From Lachnospiraceae bacterium (GTDB lineage Bacteria; Bacillota; Clostridia; Lachnospirales; Lachnospiraceae), in assembly GCA_024695465.1 (NCBI GenBank), contig JAILID010000072.1, forward strand, positions 1-64,000: DNA of 64,000 bases. Reading direction: 5' to 3'. Positions 8,589 to 16,851 of this stretch are shown piece by piece. Each line of letters opens with the position of its first letter. Positions within the stretch are counted from its first letter, which is position 1. Both the position numbers and the translations under genes were made by a program. Under the pieces are notes generated by a model that searched no databases, was not told the origin of the DNA, and worked only from the letters and a program-made list of their open reading frames with translations.

Positions 8589-9269
8589 TCAGCCTCCGTT
8601 TCTCATCTTATCCGAGAGGGCGGCGTAGAGAGCCGCGTCGGTCAGGTTCTTGTAGGGCGACACGTAGAAGACGCCCAGAAGGCCCGCGGTGAAAAGCGTG
8701 AGGATCCACCAGCCCAGAAAGCTGAGATCCAGCCAGAAGGCGTTCATCTTTTCCCCCTGCATCATCTGCCGGGATCTCGCGAAGGCCTCCTCCATGGGCA
8801 TATCCGGATAATCCGCCAGCAGATAGTCCACCATGCGGTACTCGTAAGCCTTTACGATGCCGGGGACAATGAGGAGCAGGGTCCAGAGGGTGATGAAGAG
8901 GCTCTCGAAGAATTTGATCTTGACCACGTTCCAGTAATTCGGGCTGAAGCCGGCCTGGAGAAAGGTCAGGTCCACCGGGCTGTAGAGATCCTCGACGAAG
9001 AAGCGCCTGCAGCCGATCTGCAGCGGATTCAGGAGGAAGACGCGGAGAAGGGTGGCGATGAAACCCGCTCCTCCCAGACCTCCGAGGACCGTGATGATGA
9101 CCGTGATATCGAAGCCCGAATTCCTGACGGACTCCTGAACCGTATCCGCCGTGCCGGCGGCTTCCGGAAGTGTAAGAAGCATGATGATGCTGACCAGCAC
9201 CGCGTTCCAGTAGGAACCCCGAAGAGAAACCTTTCCCATTTCCTTCAGCTTTGAAATACTCCAATTCAT
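8589..9269 (-). CDS. DUF975 family integral membrane protein
   Basis: The start at 9269 (MNWSISKLKEMGK) follows AGGGGG and gives 226 residues. The N-terminal pattern (short helix, then RGSYWNAVLVSIIMLL) and the internal ADYPDMPMEEAFARSRQMM segment near residue 165, next to MMQGEKMNAFWLDLSFLGWWIL, are typical of DUF975, a Bacillota family of five- or six-helix membrane proteins with no established function. It lies 13 bp after the CLC channel gene and 7 bp before the M20 peptidase gene, so CLC-DUF975-M20-NUDIX probably share a transcript. No catalytic residues are recognisable. Confidence 0.85.
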   Translation of the reverse strand: MNWSISKLKEMGKVSLRGSYWNAVLVSIIMLLTLPEAAGTADTVQESVRNSGFDITVIITVLGGLGGAGFIATLLRVFLLNPLQIGCRRFFVEDLYSPVDLTFLQAGFSPNYWNVVKIKFFESLFITLWTLLLIVPGIVKAYEYRMVDYLLADYPDMPMEEAFARSRQMMQGEKMNAFWLDLSFLGWWILTLFTAGLLGVFYVSPYKNLTDAALYAALSDKMRNGG

Positions 9270-9282
9270 ATCTGTTACCCCC

Positions 9283-10581
9283 TTAGCTTTCATGATGTTT
9301 TTTAAAGAGATCGCCCGCTTTTACGTCGACGGCTTCCGTGCCGGTCTTCGAGAAGCGGATCCGCTGGGCTCCGAAGACTCCGTAATAACCGGACATGCTG
9401 TAGGCGATCGCGATTGATACCGCGTAATAGCCCATCCCTTCCGGTCCGAAAAGCTCCAGCGCGATGAGCAGCGAGCAGATCGGGCTGTTCGTAATCGCGC
9501 AGAAGACCCCGCACATGCCGGCGGCGCAGCACACATCCGCCGGCAGGGACAGGAAGCCGGAGAGAAGACAGCCCAGGGAAGCCCCGATCACAAAGGACGG
9601 GACGATCTCGCCCCCTTTAAAACCGGCCTCCAGCGTAAAGCAGGTAAAAAGAATCTTGAGAAGGAAGGCGTAAGGCGCCGCGTTTCCCGCAAAAGAATCA
9701 TGGATCAGCTGGGAGCTGAGGCCGCAATAATCCTGGGTCCCCAGCGCGCATGCCAGCGCCGCCACCAGAGCGCCCCCGGCCATGACCCGGATATAAGGCC
9801 GGCCCTTGAACCAGCGGTCAAAATAGCTGTCGGTTATGTGAAGCGCGTTGATAAAGAGAACAGCCGCGAGAGCCGAGCCGATCCCGAGGACCAGGGCTTT
9901 CAGCATAGCCGTCGAGTAGAGCGAGGGAACCGCCGCCACCGCGTAGGGCGCCGCGAGGTGGGCCGTTCCGAGTTTTACCGCCACCGCGTGGGCCGTGAAG
10001 GAGGCGAGCACGCAGGGAACCAGCGCCGGGTAAAACATCTCACCCACCGTCACAAACTCCAGCGGCAGGACAGAGGCGGCCAGCGGGGTCCCGAAAAGGG
10101 CCGCGAAGGCAGCGCTCATGCCGGCCATGAGGAGCAGCTTCTTATCCCTCTCATTGAGATGAAGAAGGCCGGCACCCACCGCGGCCGCGCTTCCCCCCAA
10201 CTGGAGGGCCGCGCCTTCCCGTCCGGTCGAACCGCCGAACGCATGGGTCAGGACCGTAGCCGTAAGGACCAGGATCCCCTGTTCATAGGGCATGGGCGCA
10301 TCCTCCCGCACCGCTTCGATCACCATATTGGTGCCGTGATCCGTCTCATGACCGGCCGCCCTGTACAGAAATACGATCAGGCAGCCCGCCGCCGGAAGAA
10401 GCAGCAGCATCCACATATGCGCAAGGCGGAACTCCGTGACGATCGCTATGAGCGACGCGAAGCCGCTCATGATAAGGCCGGCCACGACGCCTGCGGCAGC
10501 GGAGAGGGCGACCCACTTAACAAGCGAAAACGCCGCTTTTTTCATGCTTTCAATCGTTTCCTTTCCAGGAAAATCCACCAT
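9283..10581 (-). CDS. CLC-family chloride channel / anion-proton antiporter
   Basis: A 432-residue protein with about ten hydrophobic helices. The filter motif near residues 115-125 reads GGSTGREGAALQLGGS, retaining the gating glutamate of GREGP but with Ala in place of Pro. The later motif FKGGEIVPSFVIGA matches GxFxP with Glu-Ile. This variant is closer to the fluoride-transporting CLC-F branch (GREGT-type) than to classical chloride CLCs, but no fluoride riboswitch lies in the 165-bp upstream gap, so ion choice is open. The start follows AAAGGGGGG. It heads a minus-strand unit with DUF975, M20 and NUDIX genes and has a good promoter at 10622-10650. Confidence 0.85.
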   Translation of the reverse strand: MVDFPGKETIESMKKAAFSLVKWVALSAAAGVVAGLIMSGFASLIAIVTEFRLAHMWMLLLLPAAGCLIVFLYRAAGHETDHGTNMVIEAVREDAPMPYEQGILVLTATVLTHAFGGSTGREGAALQLGGSAAAVGAGLLHLNERDKKLLLMAGMSAAFAALFGTPLAASVLPLEFVTVGEMFYPALVPCVLASFTAHAVAVKLGTAHLAAPYAVAAVPSLYSTAMLKALVLGIGSALAAVLFINALHITDSYFDRWFKGRPYIRVMAGGALVAALACALGTQDYCGLSSQLIHDSFAGNAAPYAFLLKILFTCFTLEAGFKGGEIVPSFVIGASLGCLLSGFLSLPADVCCAAGMCGVFCAITNSPICSLLIALELFGPEGMGYYAVSIAIAYSMSGYYGVFGAQRIRFSKTGTEAVDVKAGDLFKKHHES

Positions 10582-10621
10582 TTTTCCCCCCTTTCCTCCC
10601 GAAACGCATAAGAATGTTTTT

Positions 10622-10650
10622 ATTTTACCCCCGAAAGAGCCTAAAGTAAA
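10622..10650 (-). promoter_or_regulatory. Promoter of the CLC channel unit
   Basis: Minus strand: TTTACT (10650-10645), 17-bp spacer, TAAAAT (10627-10622). It is divergent from, and 22 bp away from, the promoter of the FKBP lipoprotein gene. Confidence 0.6.
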
Positions 10651-10671
10651 GGAAGATCAGGCAATCTTTTC

Positions 10672-10700
10672 TTGCCATTTTTCCCCCCAGAGGGTATAGT
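10672..10700 (+). promoter_or_regulatory. Promoter of the FKBP lipoprotein gene
   Basis: TTGCCA (10672-10677), 17-bp spacer, TATAGT (10695-10700). The predicted start of transcription near 10707 gives a 40-base leader with no recognisable regulator site. Confidence 0.7.
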
Positions 10701-10746
10701 AAAGGGGTGTAACTTCGTCAACAGCCCTAACTAAGAGGATACGAAC

Positions 10747-11664
10747 ATGAAAACGCCTTATCTTTGCACGTTCTTCCTTGCGGCATTCCTCCTTTTTACC
10801 GGATGCGGAGCCGAGGGAAACACGAATTCAGACACCAGTTCAAACGTCGAAGATTCAGCCGCCGCAGCCGAATCCCAATCTACCTACTCGATTCCCCTGA
10901 TCACCGCCGATGAAAAGACGATCGCGGAATACGAAACGCCTCCGAACAAAGAAGATCCGGTTCCGGTCTCTCCGGAGAATTACAACGAACTCGGCGCGGA
11001 CGCTTTCGTCGTGCTCGCCCAGTATAAAGGGCTGCCCCAGATTTATCCGGAAGAAGCCGTCATCACCAAGGGAGTCATCGTCAACATCGACTTCTCGGGC
11101 GTGATCCAGGGAGAAGCGGAGCCCCGGGAAGGCATGGCCGGCAAAGGCTATGAGCTGAAGGTCGGCAGCGACAGTTTCCTTCCCGGCTTTGACGACAACC
11201 TTCTGGGGAAAATGAAAAACCAGACCGCCGTCTTCGACCTTGCCTATCCTCCGGATTACGGCGTCCCCGAACTCGCCGGCCTCACTGCCACCTGGACCAT
11301 CGTCATCAACCTGCTCAAGACCAATTCCGATGAAGTCTTCGACACGGTCGTCACCTCTTCACATGTCACCTCCTATCCGAACGATCTCTACAACGCGATC
11401 GAGACCATGAGCGTCTTTGACACGGATTATCTCCGCAAATCCTACTGCAGGCGCTGGCTCATCTCAAAAGCCATTCTGGATAAAGAGAACATCAGCGCGG
11501 AGAATCCTTCTTATCAGGCCATCGAGCAATCCATTCTCGTCTCCATGGGGAACTACGAGACGGAGGAGGCCGCCGTCGCGGACGGTTATTCCGCGGATCT
11601 CATTCATTACTACGTCGAGCACTATCTCGCCTGCCAGGTGATAAACGACAACTTTATCAAATAG
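10747..11664 (+). CDS. Secreted lipoprotein with FKBP (trigger-factor-like) peptidyl-prolyl isomerase domain
   Basis: A 305-residue lipoprotein: hydrophobic signal sequence ending in the lipobox LFTGC near residue 20, then a Ser/Thr/Asn-rich linker. Residues about 95-195 form an FKBP domain of the trigger-factor kind (VNIDFSGVIQGE, FLPGFDDNLLGKM, LAYPPDYGVPELAG). The remaining 110 residues are helical and resemble part of the trigger-factor C-terminal chaperone domain. I infer an extracytoplasmic foldase attached to the outer face of the membrane, comparable in role to PrsA but from a different isomerase family. It is monocistronic, with its own promoter, and ends in a bidirectional terminator shared with the convergent DUF3810 gene. 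Confidence 0.85.
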   Translation: MKTPYLCTFFLAAFLLFTGCGAEGNTNSDTSSNVEDSAAAAESQSTYSIPLITADEKTIAEYETPPNKEDPVPVSPENYNELGADAFVVLAQYKGLPQIYPEEAVITKGVIVNIDFSGVIQGEAEPREGMAGKGYELKVGSDSFLPGFDDNLLGKMKNQTAVFDLAYPPDYGVPELAGLTATWTIVINLLKTNSDEVFDTVVTSSHVTSYPNDLYNAIETMSVFDTDYLRKSYCRRWLISKAILDKENISAENPSYQAIEQSILVSMGNYETEEAAVADGYSADLIHYYVEHYLACQVINDNFIK

Positions 11665-11672
11665 GATTTTTT

Positions 11673-11723
11673 AAAAGACGGTTTCCGCCGGCATATCCTT
11701 GTGTCAGCGGGAACCGTCTTTTT
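11673..11723. terminator. Bidirectional terminator between FKBP lipoprotein and DUF3810 genes
   Basis: Arms AAAAGACGGTT (11673-11683) and AACCGTCTTTT (11712-11722), extended inward by CCGC/GCGG. There are T runs on both strands. The right arm includes the last codons and stop of the DUF3810 gene. Confidence 0.85.
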
Positions 11724-12789
11724 GCGTTCGCTTTTCATTTTCATAGGACACGATGAGATCCACCACCCGGTCGTAACTTTTCGTGCCGTCAGCCTGGCCG
11801 TGGGCCTTCAGATAGCTGTCGTTAAAGCTCTCCGCCGCCTCCGAGGCCCTGCCCTCCATACGCTTCCAAAACTCCGTATTGGCGTCAAGATCTGCGTTCA
11901 CCTCCGGGGCCAAAGTCGCGGCGATCCCGCGCCAGAGCTCCCGGTCCCTCCGGTAAAGCTCATTTCCGCAATAGATCCAGCCCAGAAGCGCCCCGCTGTA
12001 GTGAATATCCGCATCGTCGGCGTTCATGCAGTTCAGGTAAGCCGCGAAATTCGCCTCGTTCTCCATCAGGATTCCTTTCAGGTGGGAAAGCTCGTGGCTC
12101 ATGGTAAACGGAATATTGTAGGGCAGCATCTCCCTGTTGTAGTTCGCCTCAATCGTATAGGCCGAATAGATTCCCGACATATTGACGAGACTCATCAGGC
12201 GTGATACCGCGATGGGCTTGGGCCGCGGATACCAGCCTGAAAGCTCCGGATAGAGCTCTCCCAGCTCTTCCATGGCCCCGGCGGTCCGGGCTCCCGCCCG
12301 CCCGCCCAGCTGCATGATCCCGTTCTCATCCCTTTGAACCAGCGCGCCGTAACGGTTCGCTTCTTCCGCCAGCATCCGGGCGGTTTCCGCCAGATCCTCT
12401 GTCGAATACTCCCCGTTTCCGATCCCGTGAAAGGAAGAGAAAGGGGTCCGATAAAAGTAGACGTCCTCATTGGCCTCAAAGAGAAAAAATACGACGGCAA
12501 TAAGGAGAAGCCAGGCGCCGAACGCCTGCGGAAAGTTTTTCCGCGCCCGGGCGCTGACCGCAAGTAAAATCAGCCGGAAGAGCAAAAGGAGCAGGAGAGC
12601 GTAGATGGAAAACTCGACAAAGGAAAAGGGGAAAATGGAAAAAAGCCTTCCGAGTGAATTCACCCAGAAGGCGTTTGTCATCGCCGCATAGGCGTCCGCA
12701 AAGCCCGGAATGAGCCGGGCGCCGGCGCGAAGGAACAAAGCCAAAAGCGCAAGGCCGGCAGCCGGTAAAAAACTGCGTTTAAAACTCAT
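11704..12789 (-). CDS. DUF3810 membrane protein with HELSH metallopeptidase-like motif
   Basis: Translation most likely starts at 12789 (MSFKRSFLPAAG), within a run of ATG triplets that is also the Asp-rich 3' end of the upstream gene; any of five ATGs could be used. The 361-residue product has three membrane segments in the first 110 residues. A soluble domain follows with HELSH at residues 232-236 and a downstream ENEANF, the HExxH...E arrangement of zinc metallopeptidases. DUF3810 is an uncharacterised family, so protease activity is inferred from the motif only. The gene overlaps the acidic-protein gene by 11 bp and is last in the ACP unit. Confidence 0.8.
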   Translation of the reverse strand: MSFKRSFLPAAGLALLALFLRAGARLIPGFADAYAAMTNAFWVNSLGRLFSIFPFSFVEFSIYALLLLLLFRLILLAVSARARKNFPQAFGAWLLLIAVVFFLFEANEDVYFYRTPFSSFHGIGNGEYSTEDLAETARMLAEEANRYGALVQRDENGIMQLGGRAGARTAGAMEELGELYPELSGWYPRPKPIAVSRLMSLVNMSGIYSAYTIEANYNREMLPYNIPFTMSHELSHLKGILMENEANFAAYLNCMNADDADIHYSGALLGWIYCGNELYRRDRELWRGIAATLAPEVNADLDANTEFWKRMEGRASEAAESFNDSYLKAHGQADGTKSYDRVVDLIVSYENEKRTQKDGSR

Positions 12790-14512
12790 CATCATCATCA
12801 TAGTCGTCATAATCGCCGAAAAAATCGACTTCGTCTTCAAACTCATCGGCGTCGTAATCATCGTAATCCCGGATATTCACGGTCTGAGGCTCCGCCTCCT
12901 CATAGGCGCCGACGTCCTCGCGGATCCGGCCGATCAGGGTATTTCCTCCCTTTTTCAAGCCGGCATTCCGATTCTCCTCCTCGTCAAATTCCAGACCCTC
13001 ACCGTATCTTTTCGCCGAGAAAAGAGATTTGAAGCCGCTGAGCATCCGGTCCCATACGCCTTCCTCCGGCCCGATATCCTCCGAAGCGATCCGCTCTGTA
13101 CGGCGCATTCTCCGCTGGACAGCTTCCGCCTCCTCTTCCGCCTCCAGTTCTTCCAGATCCTCAAGGCCCAGAATGCGTTCCGGCCCGGCCGGTTTCTGCT
13201 TTTCCCTGGGCTTATCATCCAGAAAGCGAAAGGTTCTTTTTGCCGCCGCTTCTTTCGGGGGTTCCGGCCCCATATCGGGCAGGCCGATTTCTTCGCTGTC
13301 CTCTCCGAACATGTATTTCCGGAATTCCTCGCCGCTCTCAAAATCCCAGCTTACGGTTTTGACAGCCTTTTTCGAAGATTCTTCCGCAGGCGTTTCATCC
13401 GGTATTTCCGAAAGGGCCGGCTTCTCCGGATTCTTTTCTCCAGAAGCTTTTCGGTCTTTCTCAGCTTCCCTGCCGCTCTTTCCGCCAAATGAATCAGCTT
13501 GTAGATTGTTCCCGCCGCGGCTGAGCGGTCCGAAAGATACGCCAGCCCCTTGTCCGCCGCTTTGGGCAGAAGCTTTCTCACGATCTTCTTTTTCGAAAGT
13601 CCTGTTCCCGGCGTTTTCATTGCCCGGCACCTCCTCTTCCGGAATCCCTGCGGCGGACTGTGCGTCCGGCAGATCCCCGTCCTGCATCATTTCGCGCACG
13701 GAAGCCGCCAGCGCGGCCGTATCAAGAAACGCATCCAGCTGCTCTTCCTGTTTCTGAGAGATCCCTGCCGCGGACGCTGCCGGCTCTTCCTCTTTCCGGT
13801 CTTCTTTTAAAAGCGTTTGATCTTCTTTAAAGGGGGCTTCTTTCCGCGGTTCAGCAGGCTTCTTTTTTGGAGCCTCCTCCTTCGGAAGCTCTGCTGTCCC
13901 GCCGGTCTTTGGAACTTCCGCCTTTTCCGACCCGGAATCTCCAGGCTGAATCTCCGAAGAATCTTTTGACGGCAGGACCGTCTCCGAGGAGATCGTAACC
14001 TTTTTCACCAGACCGGCCTCAGGCTGCTCCGCAAGCACGGCGCCAAGCAGCTTGGGGCCGATCTCCTCCTCAAGCGTTAAGGGCTCCGGAGCCATTTTAT
14101 CGCCGATCGGCTTCAGCATGGAGACAAAGAAAACTCTTGCCTTTTCCCCCTTCCCTTCCTCAGTCAGGATACTCCGCATTTCTCTGAAAAAACGGCAGAA
14201 GGAAGGAACCCCGCACATCCCGGTCAATTCCCTGACCCGGTCCGAAAATTCCTTCCGGGATTCCCCGATTCCGATGAATTCAATTTTCTTCCCCGCCAGA
14301 GCGCTGGCGTGTTCGAAAAGAAAATCCTCCACCTCTCCGGGCAGCTTTTCATTTTCATACAGGAAAACAAGAAAAATCTCGCTGAAAACAGATAGATCCG
14401 GACGGCTCGACAAAGAGGCCAGAGCATCCGCCCCGACTCTCTCCTTCATATAGGCCGCATAGGAGAAAATCCGTTCTCCCGTATCCGCATACAACACCAG
14501 CGTCTCAGACAT
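12779..14512 (-). CDS. Large acidic protein of unknown function; possible degenerate flavodoxin-like N-domain
   Basis: I do not recognise this 577-residue protein. Residues 1-115 look folded and alternate strands and helices (LVLYADTGERIFSYAAYM at the start, then GKKIEFIGIGESRKEF); the opening recalls the phosphate loop of flavodoxins, but the usual T/S-x-T-G-x-T is incomplete. Residues about 160-560 are low-complexity, rich in Glu, Lys, Pro, Ser and Ala, probably disordered, with short basic/aromatic islands (VSWDFESGEEFRKYMFG, VWDRMLSGFKSLFSAKRY). The C-terminus is an Asp/Tyr/Phe-rich tail. No signal peptide. It starts 12 bp after the acyl-ligase gene and overlaps the DUF3810 gene, so it is part of the ACP unit. 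Confidence 0.75.
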   Translation of the reverse strand: MSETLVLYADTGERIFSYAAYMKERVGADALASLSSRPDLSVFSEIFLVFLYENEKLPGEVEDFLFEHASALAGKKIEFIGIGESRKEFSDRVRELTGMCGVPSFCRFFREMRSILTEEGKGEKARVFFVSMLKPIGDKMAPEPLTLEEEIGPKLLGAVLAEQPEAGLVKKVTISSETVLPSKDSSEIQPGDSGSEKAEVPKTGGTAELPKEEAPKKKPAEPRKEAPFKEDQTLLKEDRKEEEPAASAAGISQKQEEQLDAFLDTAALAASVREMMQDGDLPDAQSAAGIPEEEVPGNENAGNRTFEKEDREKASAQSGGQGAGVSFGPLSRGGNNLQADSFGGKSGREAEKDRKASGEKNPEKPALSEIPDETPAEESSKKAVKTVSWDFESGEEFRKYMFGEDSEEIGLPDMGPEPPKEAAAKRTFRFLDDKPREKQKPAGPERILGLEDLEELEAEEEAEAVQRRMRRTERIASEDIGPEEGVWDRMLSGFKSLFSAKRYGEGLEFDEEENRNAGLKKGGNTLIGRIREDVGAYEEAEPQTVNIRDYDDYDADEFEDEVDFFGDYDDYDDDDEF

Positions 14513-14524
14513 ATACCCGTCTCC

Positions 14525-16057
14525 TCAGACGTTCTTCCTCCGCAATATTTTGCCGGTAGAATTACGTTCAAATGGTTGATTTCTCAATGATAATTTCTGA
14601 ATCTTTCTGTAAGCCGGCTCACCCTGCCCGATTCTTTCGATCAGAGCCTTGAAATAGCTTTCCGGCAGATTCGCTTCCGCTTCCGGATAAATCTCGGCCG
14701 CGAGAACTCCGTCCGCATCGAAGACGAGCGCCTCGGCGACGGCCGGATCCGCCAGCAGCTTTTCTTCCAGCTCCTCCGGGGAAATGTTCTCGCCGTTCGA
14801 AGTGATAATCAGGTTCTTCGTTCTTCCCGTCACGAAGAGATAATGATCCTCGATCCGGCCGAGATCTCCGGTATGGAACCATCCTCCGGACAACGCCTTT
14901 TCCGTCTCCTCCGGATTCTTGTAGTAACCCAGCATAACGTTGTCGCCCCTTGCGAGGATCTCGCCGTCGTCAGCGATCTTCACCTCGCAGCCAAACAGAA
15001 CCGGACCAACCGAACCATCGCGCATATCCTCGTTGCGGTTGACCGCCAGAACGGGCGAACATTCGGTGATCCCGTAGCCGTTCAGGATCTCAAGGCCAAA
15101 CATGCGGAACATCTTCACATAGGAAACCGACAGCGGCGCTCCTCCGCAGATGATGTAGCGTAGGCTGCCCCCGGTAAAAGCGCGCACCGCTTCCGGACTG
15201 ATATTTCCTCCGGCCTTCCTGCCCATTCCCCGGAACATCTTCGCGAAGGATTCGATCACCATGGGAACGACGAAGAGGCACTCCGGCTTCGCGATCTGAA
15301 AATCTCTCGCGATATTCCGAATCTGGCGGCAGATATAGCAGGGATAGCCGTAGTTGAATACCATGAGAGCGCCTACCACCAGCCCGAACATATGATGGAA
15401 AGGCAGAACCGACATTCCGACGCCCTCAAGGACAAAATTCGCGCAGGCCTGATTGATGTTTGCGGCGATATTCCGCTGGCTCAGCATGACGCCCTTGGGG
15501 ATTCCGGTCGTCCCTGAAGTATAAACCAGCGCGCACATGGTATCCGGATCCAGCTTTCTTTCCTCGTAGCTCAGATCACCCGCTTCAAGGAGCGCCCTGC
15601 CTTCTTCGGCAATCCGCCCCATTTCTTCCATGGGAAACGCGGAAAAACCGGCAATTTCCTTTTCAAATGCCGGAATCAGCGGGGCAAACTCCCGGGAATA
15701 GACGAGCTTCCTGGCCTCCCCCATCTGCATGATGGAAATAAGATTCTCAAGCGGCTGTCTGGCGTCCAGAGGGACCGCGACATTTCCCGTCGTCGTAACC
15801 GCGAAAAAACCGGCGATCCACTCATAGGAGTTGCTGCCAAGTATCGCGATATGTTCCCTCCCGCTGCCGTTCTTAAGGAGCCAGGTGCCCAGCCCCCTCA
15901 CATCCTCACGGAAAGTCCGGTAGGAAACCTTTTTCGTCTCCCCTCCGTCCGCCGTATAAAAGAATGCGGTTTCATCCGGCGCCGAATCCGCCCGCAGATT
16001 CATCAGATGGCGCAGATCCCTGATTTGTTCCAGTTCATATGGCGGGTATGCCTTCAT
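14525..16057 (-). CDS. AMP-forming acyl-CoA/acyl-ACP synthetase
   Basis: A 510-residue member of the ANL adenylating superfamily. The P-loop motif VYTSGTTGIPKGVMLS is near residue 180, the A5 motif NGYGITECSPV near 330, and the A7/A8 region SGGWFHTGDLGRIEDHYLFVTGRTKNLI near 390-415, with a C-terminal catalytic lysine region (NSTGKILRRK). It activates a carboxylic acid as the acyl-AMP and passes it to a thiol. The ACP gene immediately upstream overlaps it by 4 bp (ATGA), so the acceptor is probably the phosphopantetheine of that ACP rather than free CoA. The acid may be a medium/long-chain fatty acid; this is family inference. Confidence 0.88.
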   Translation of the reverse strand: MKAYPPYELEQIRDLRHLMNLRADSAPDETAFFYTADGGETKKVSYRTFREDVRGLGTWLLKNGSGREHIAILGSNSYEWIAGFFAVTTTGNVAVPLDARQPLENLISIMQMGEARKLVYSREFAPLIPAFEKEIAGFSAFPMEEMGRIAEEGRALLEAGDLSYEERKLDPDTMCALVYTSGTTGIPKGVMLSQRNIAANINQACANFVLEGVGMSVLPFHHMFGLVVGALMVFNYGYPCYICRQIRNIARDFQIAKPECLFVVPMVIESFAKMFRGMGRKAGGNISPEAVRAFTGGSLRYIICGGAPLSVSYVKMFRMFGLEILNGYGITECSPVLAVNRNEDMRDGSVGPVLFGCEVKIADDGEILARGDNVMLGYYKNPEETEKALSGGWFHTGDLGRIEDHYLFVTGRTKNLIITSNGENISPEELEEKLLADPAVAEALVFDADGVLAAEIYPEAEANLPESYFKALIERIGQGEPAYRKIQKLSLRNQPFERNSTGKILRRKNV

Positions 16058-16281
16058 TCTCTGTTGTTCTCCAAGTATTCTTCAATGTCTCCAACTGTCC
16101 TGAATTCCATAATCTGCTCATCCGGAATGTGCACGCCGTACTGATCCTCAACATCGCTCACAATCGTGAGTACGTCAAAAGAGTTGAGTTCCAGATCCTC
16201 GATCAGAGACGTATCCTCGTTGATCTGTTCCGGCGGAAAGTCCGTATAGGGTTCCAATACATCGATAATTTCCTGAAGCAT
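16054..16281 (-). CDS. Acyl carrier protein
   Basis: A 75-residue acidic helical protein with the phosphopantetheine attachment site DLELNSFDVLTIV near residue 34 (the Ser is the attachment residue). GGGAGG precedes the start. It is not in a fatty-acid synthesis cluster; its partner is the adenylating enzyme encoded by the next gene, which it overlaps by 4 bp. It is therefore probably a dedicated carrier for a specialised acyl transfer rather than the housekeeping AcpP. Confidence 0.9.
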   Translation of the reverse strand: MLQEIIDVLEPYTDFPPEQINEDTSLIEDLELNSFDVLTIVSDVEDQYGVHIPDEQIMEFRTVGDIEEYLENNRE

Positions 16282-16375
16282 AAATAAACCTCCCTTATTA
16301 TTTTATAACGATTACAGGAAGCTCAGAGCGGCGCGTCCGCATGAAGCCCGTACTCCCCTGTCCTGTCTCCTATAA

Positions 16376-16403
16376 AATATAGATGCTTAGCGCCATCTGT
16401 CAA
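16376..16403 (-). promoter_or_regulatory. Promoter of the ACP/acyl-ligase unit
   Basis: Minus strand: consensus TTGACA (16403-16398), 16-bp spacer, TATATT (16381-16376). A leader of about 90 bases precedes the ACP gene. No operator-like repeat is evident. Confidence 0.65.
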
Positions 16404-16431
16404 GTCTAAATAAGTAAGAAAATGAAAAAAA

Positions 16432-16851
16432 TCACTCTTCGACAGTAATACCGTTATCGGCGGCCCATTTTCTGGCTATCCAGCTGAATTCTGAGAGGCG
16501 GTACTGCTTCCAATCCTCAAGGAGTCCTTCCTTTTCCAGAAGCTCCTCAAAAGCCTGATAAGGACTTCTGCCCTCGAGAGAGTCAAGAAGCGCGTCCTTA
16601 AAGCTGCTCTCCGGAAAGTTCTCGGCGTAGGTATCCATCATCCCCAGCTCGTCGATCTCATATTCGCCCGGGAGATCGATATAGGCGTCAGGATTCTTCC
16701 GTATGTCTCTTTCCAGCGCGTCGCTGCGGCCAAATCCGAAGACCTTATCGCTCAGCATGACGATCTCTCCCGTTTTCAGATGATAGAGAAAGTGGACCCC
16801 GATTCCCGTATAGTTCATCGCGTCCAGCAGATCCATCAGCTTAACCTTCAT
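16432..16851 (-). CDS. UPF0158 family protein
   Basis: The start at 16851 (MKVKLMDLLDAMN) overlaps the last 11 bp of the DUF4349 gene and gives 139 residues. A longer in-frame extension upstream is very Arg-rich and is a shadow of that gene. The pattern of an N-terminal strand/helix, IDLPGEYEIDELGMM, then a C-terminal FEELLEKEGLLEDWKQYR ... ARKWAADNGI matches UPF0158 (PF03682), small cytoplasmic proteins of unknown function. No catalytic motif is seen. It is the last gene of the heat-shock/rRNA-modification run, and the ACP promoter lies just beyond its stop. Confidence 0.75.
   Translation of the reverse strand: MKVKLMDLLDAMNYTGIGVHFLYHLKTGEIVMLSDKVFGFGRSDALERDIRKNPDAYIDLPGEYEIDELGMMDTYAENFPESSFKDALLDSLEGRSPYQAFEELLEKEGLLEDWKQYRLSEFSWIARKWAADNGITVEE

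Noticed and set aside
10582..10746. Fluoride (crcB-type) riboswitch upstream of the CLC gene
   Set aside because: The gap is taken up by two divergent promoters and shows none of the conserved pseudoknot elements.
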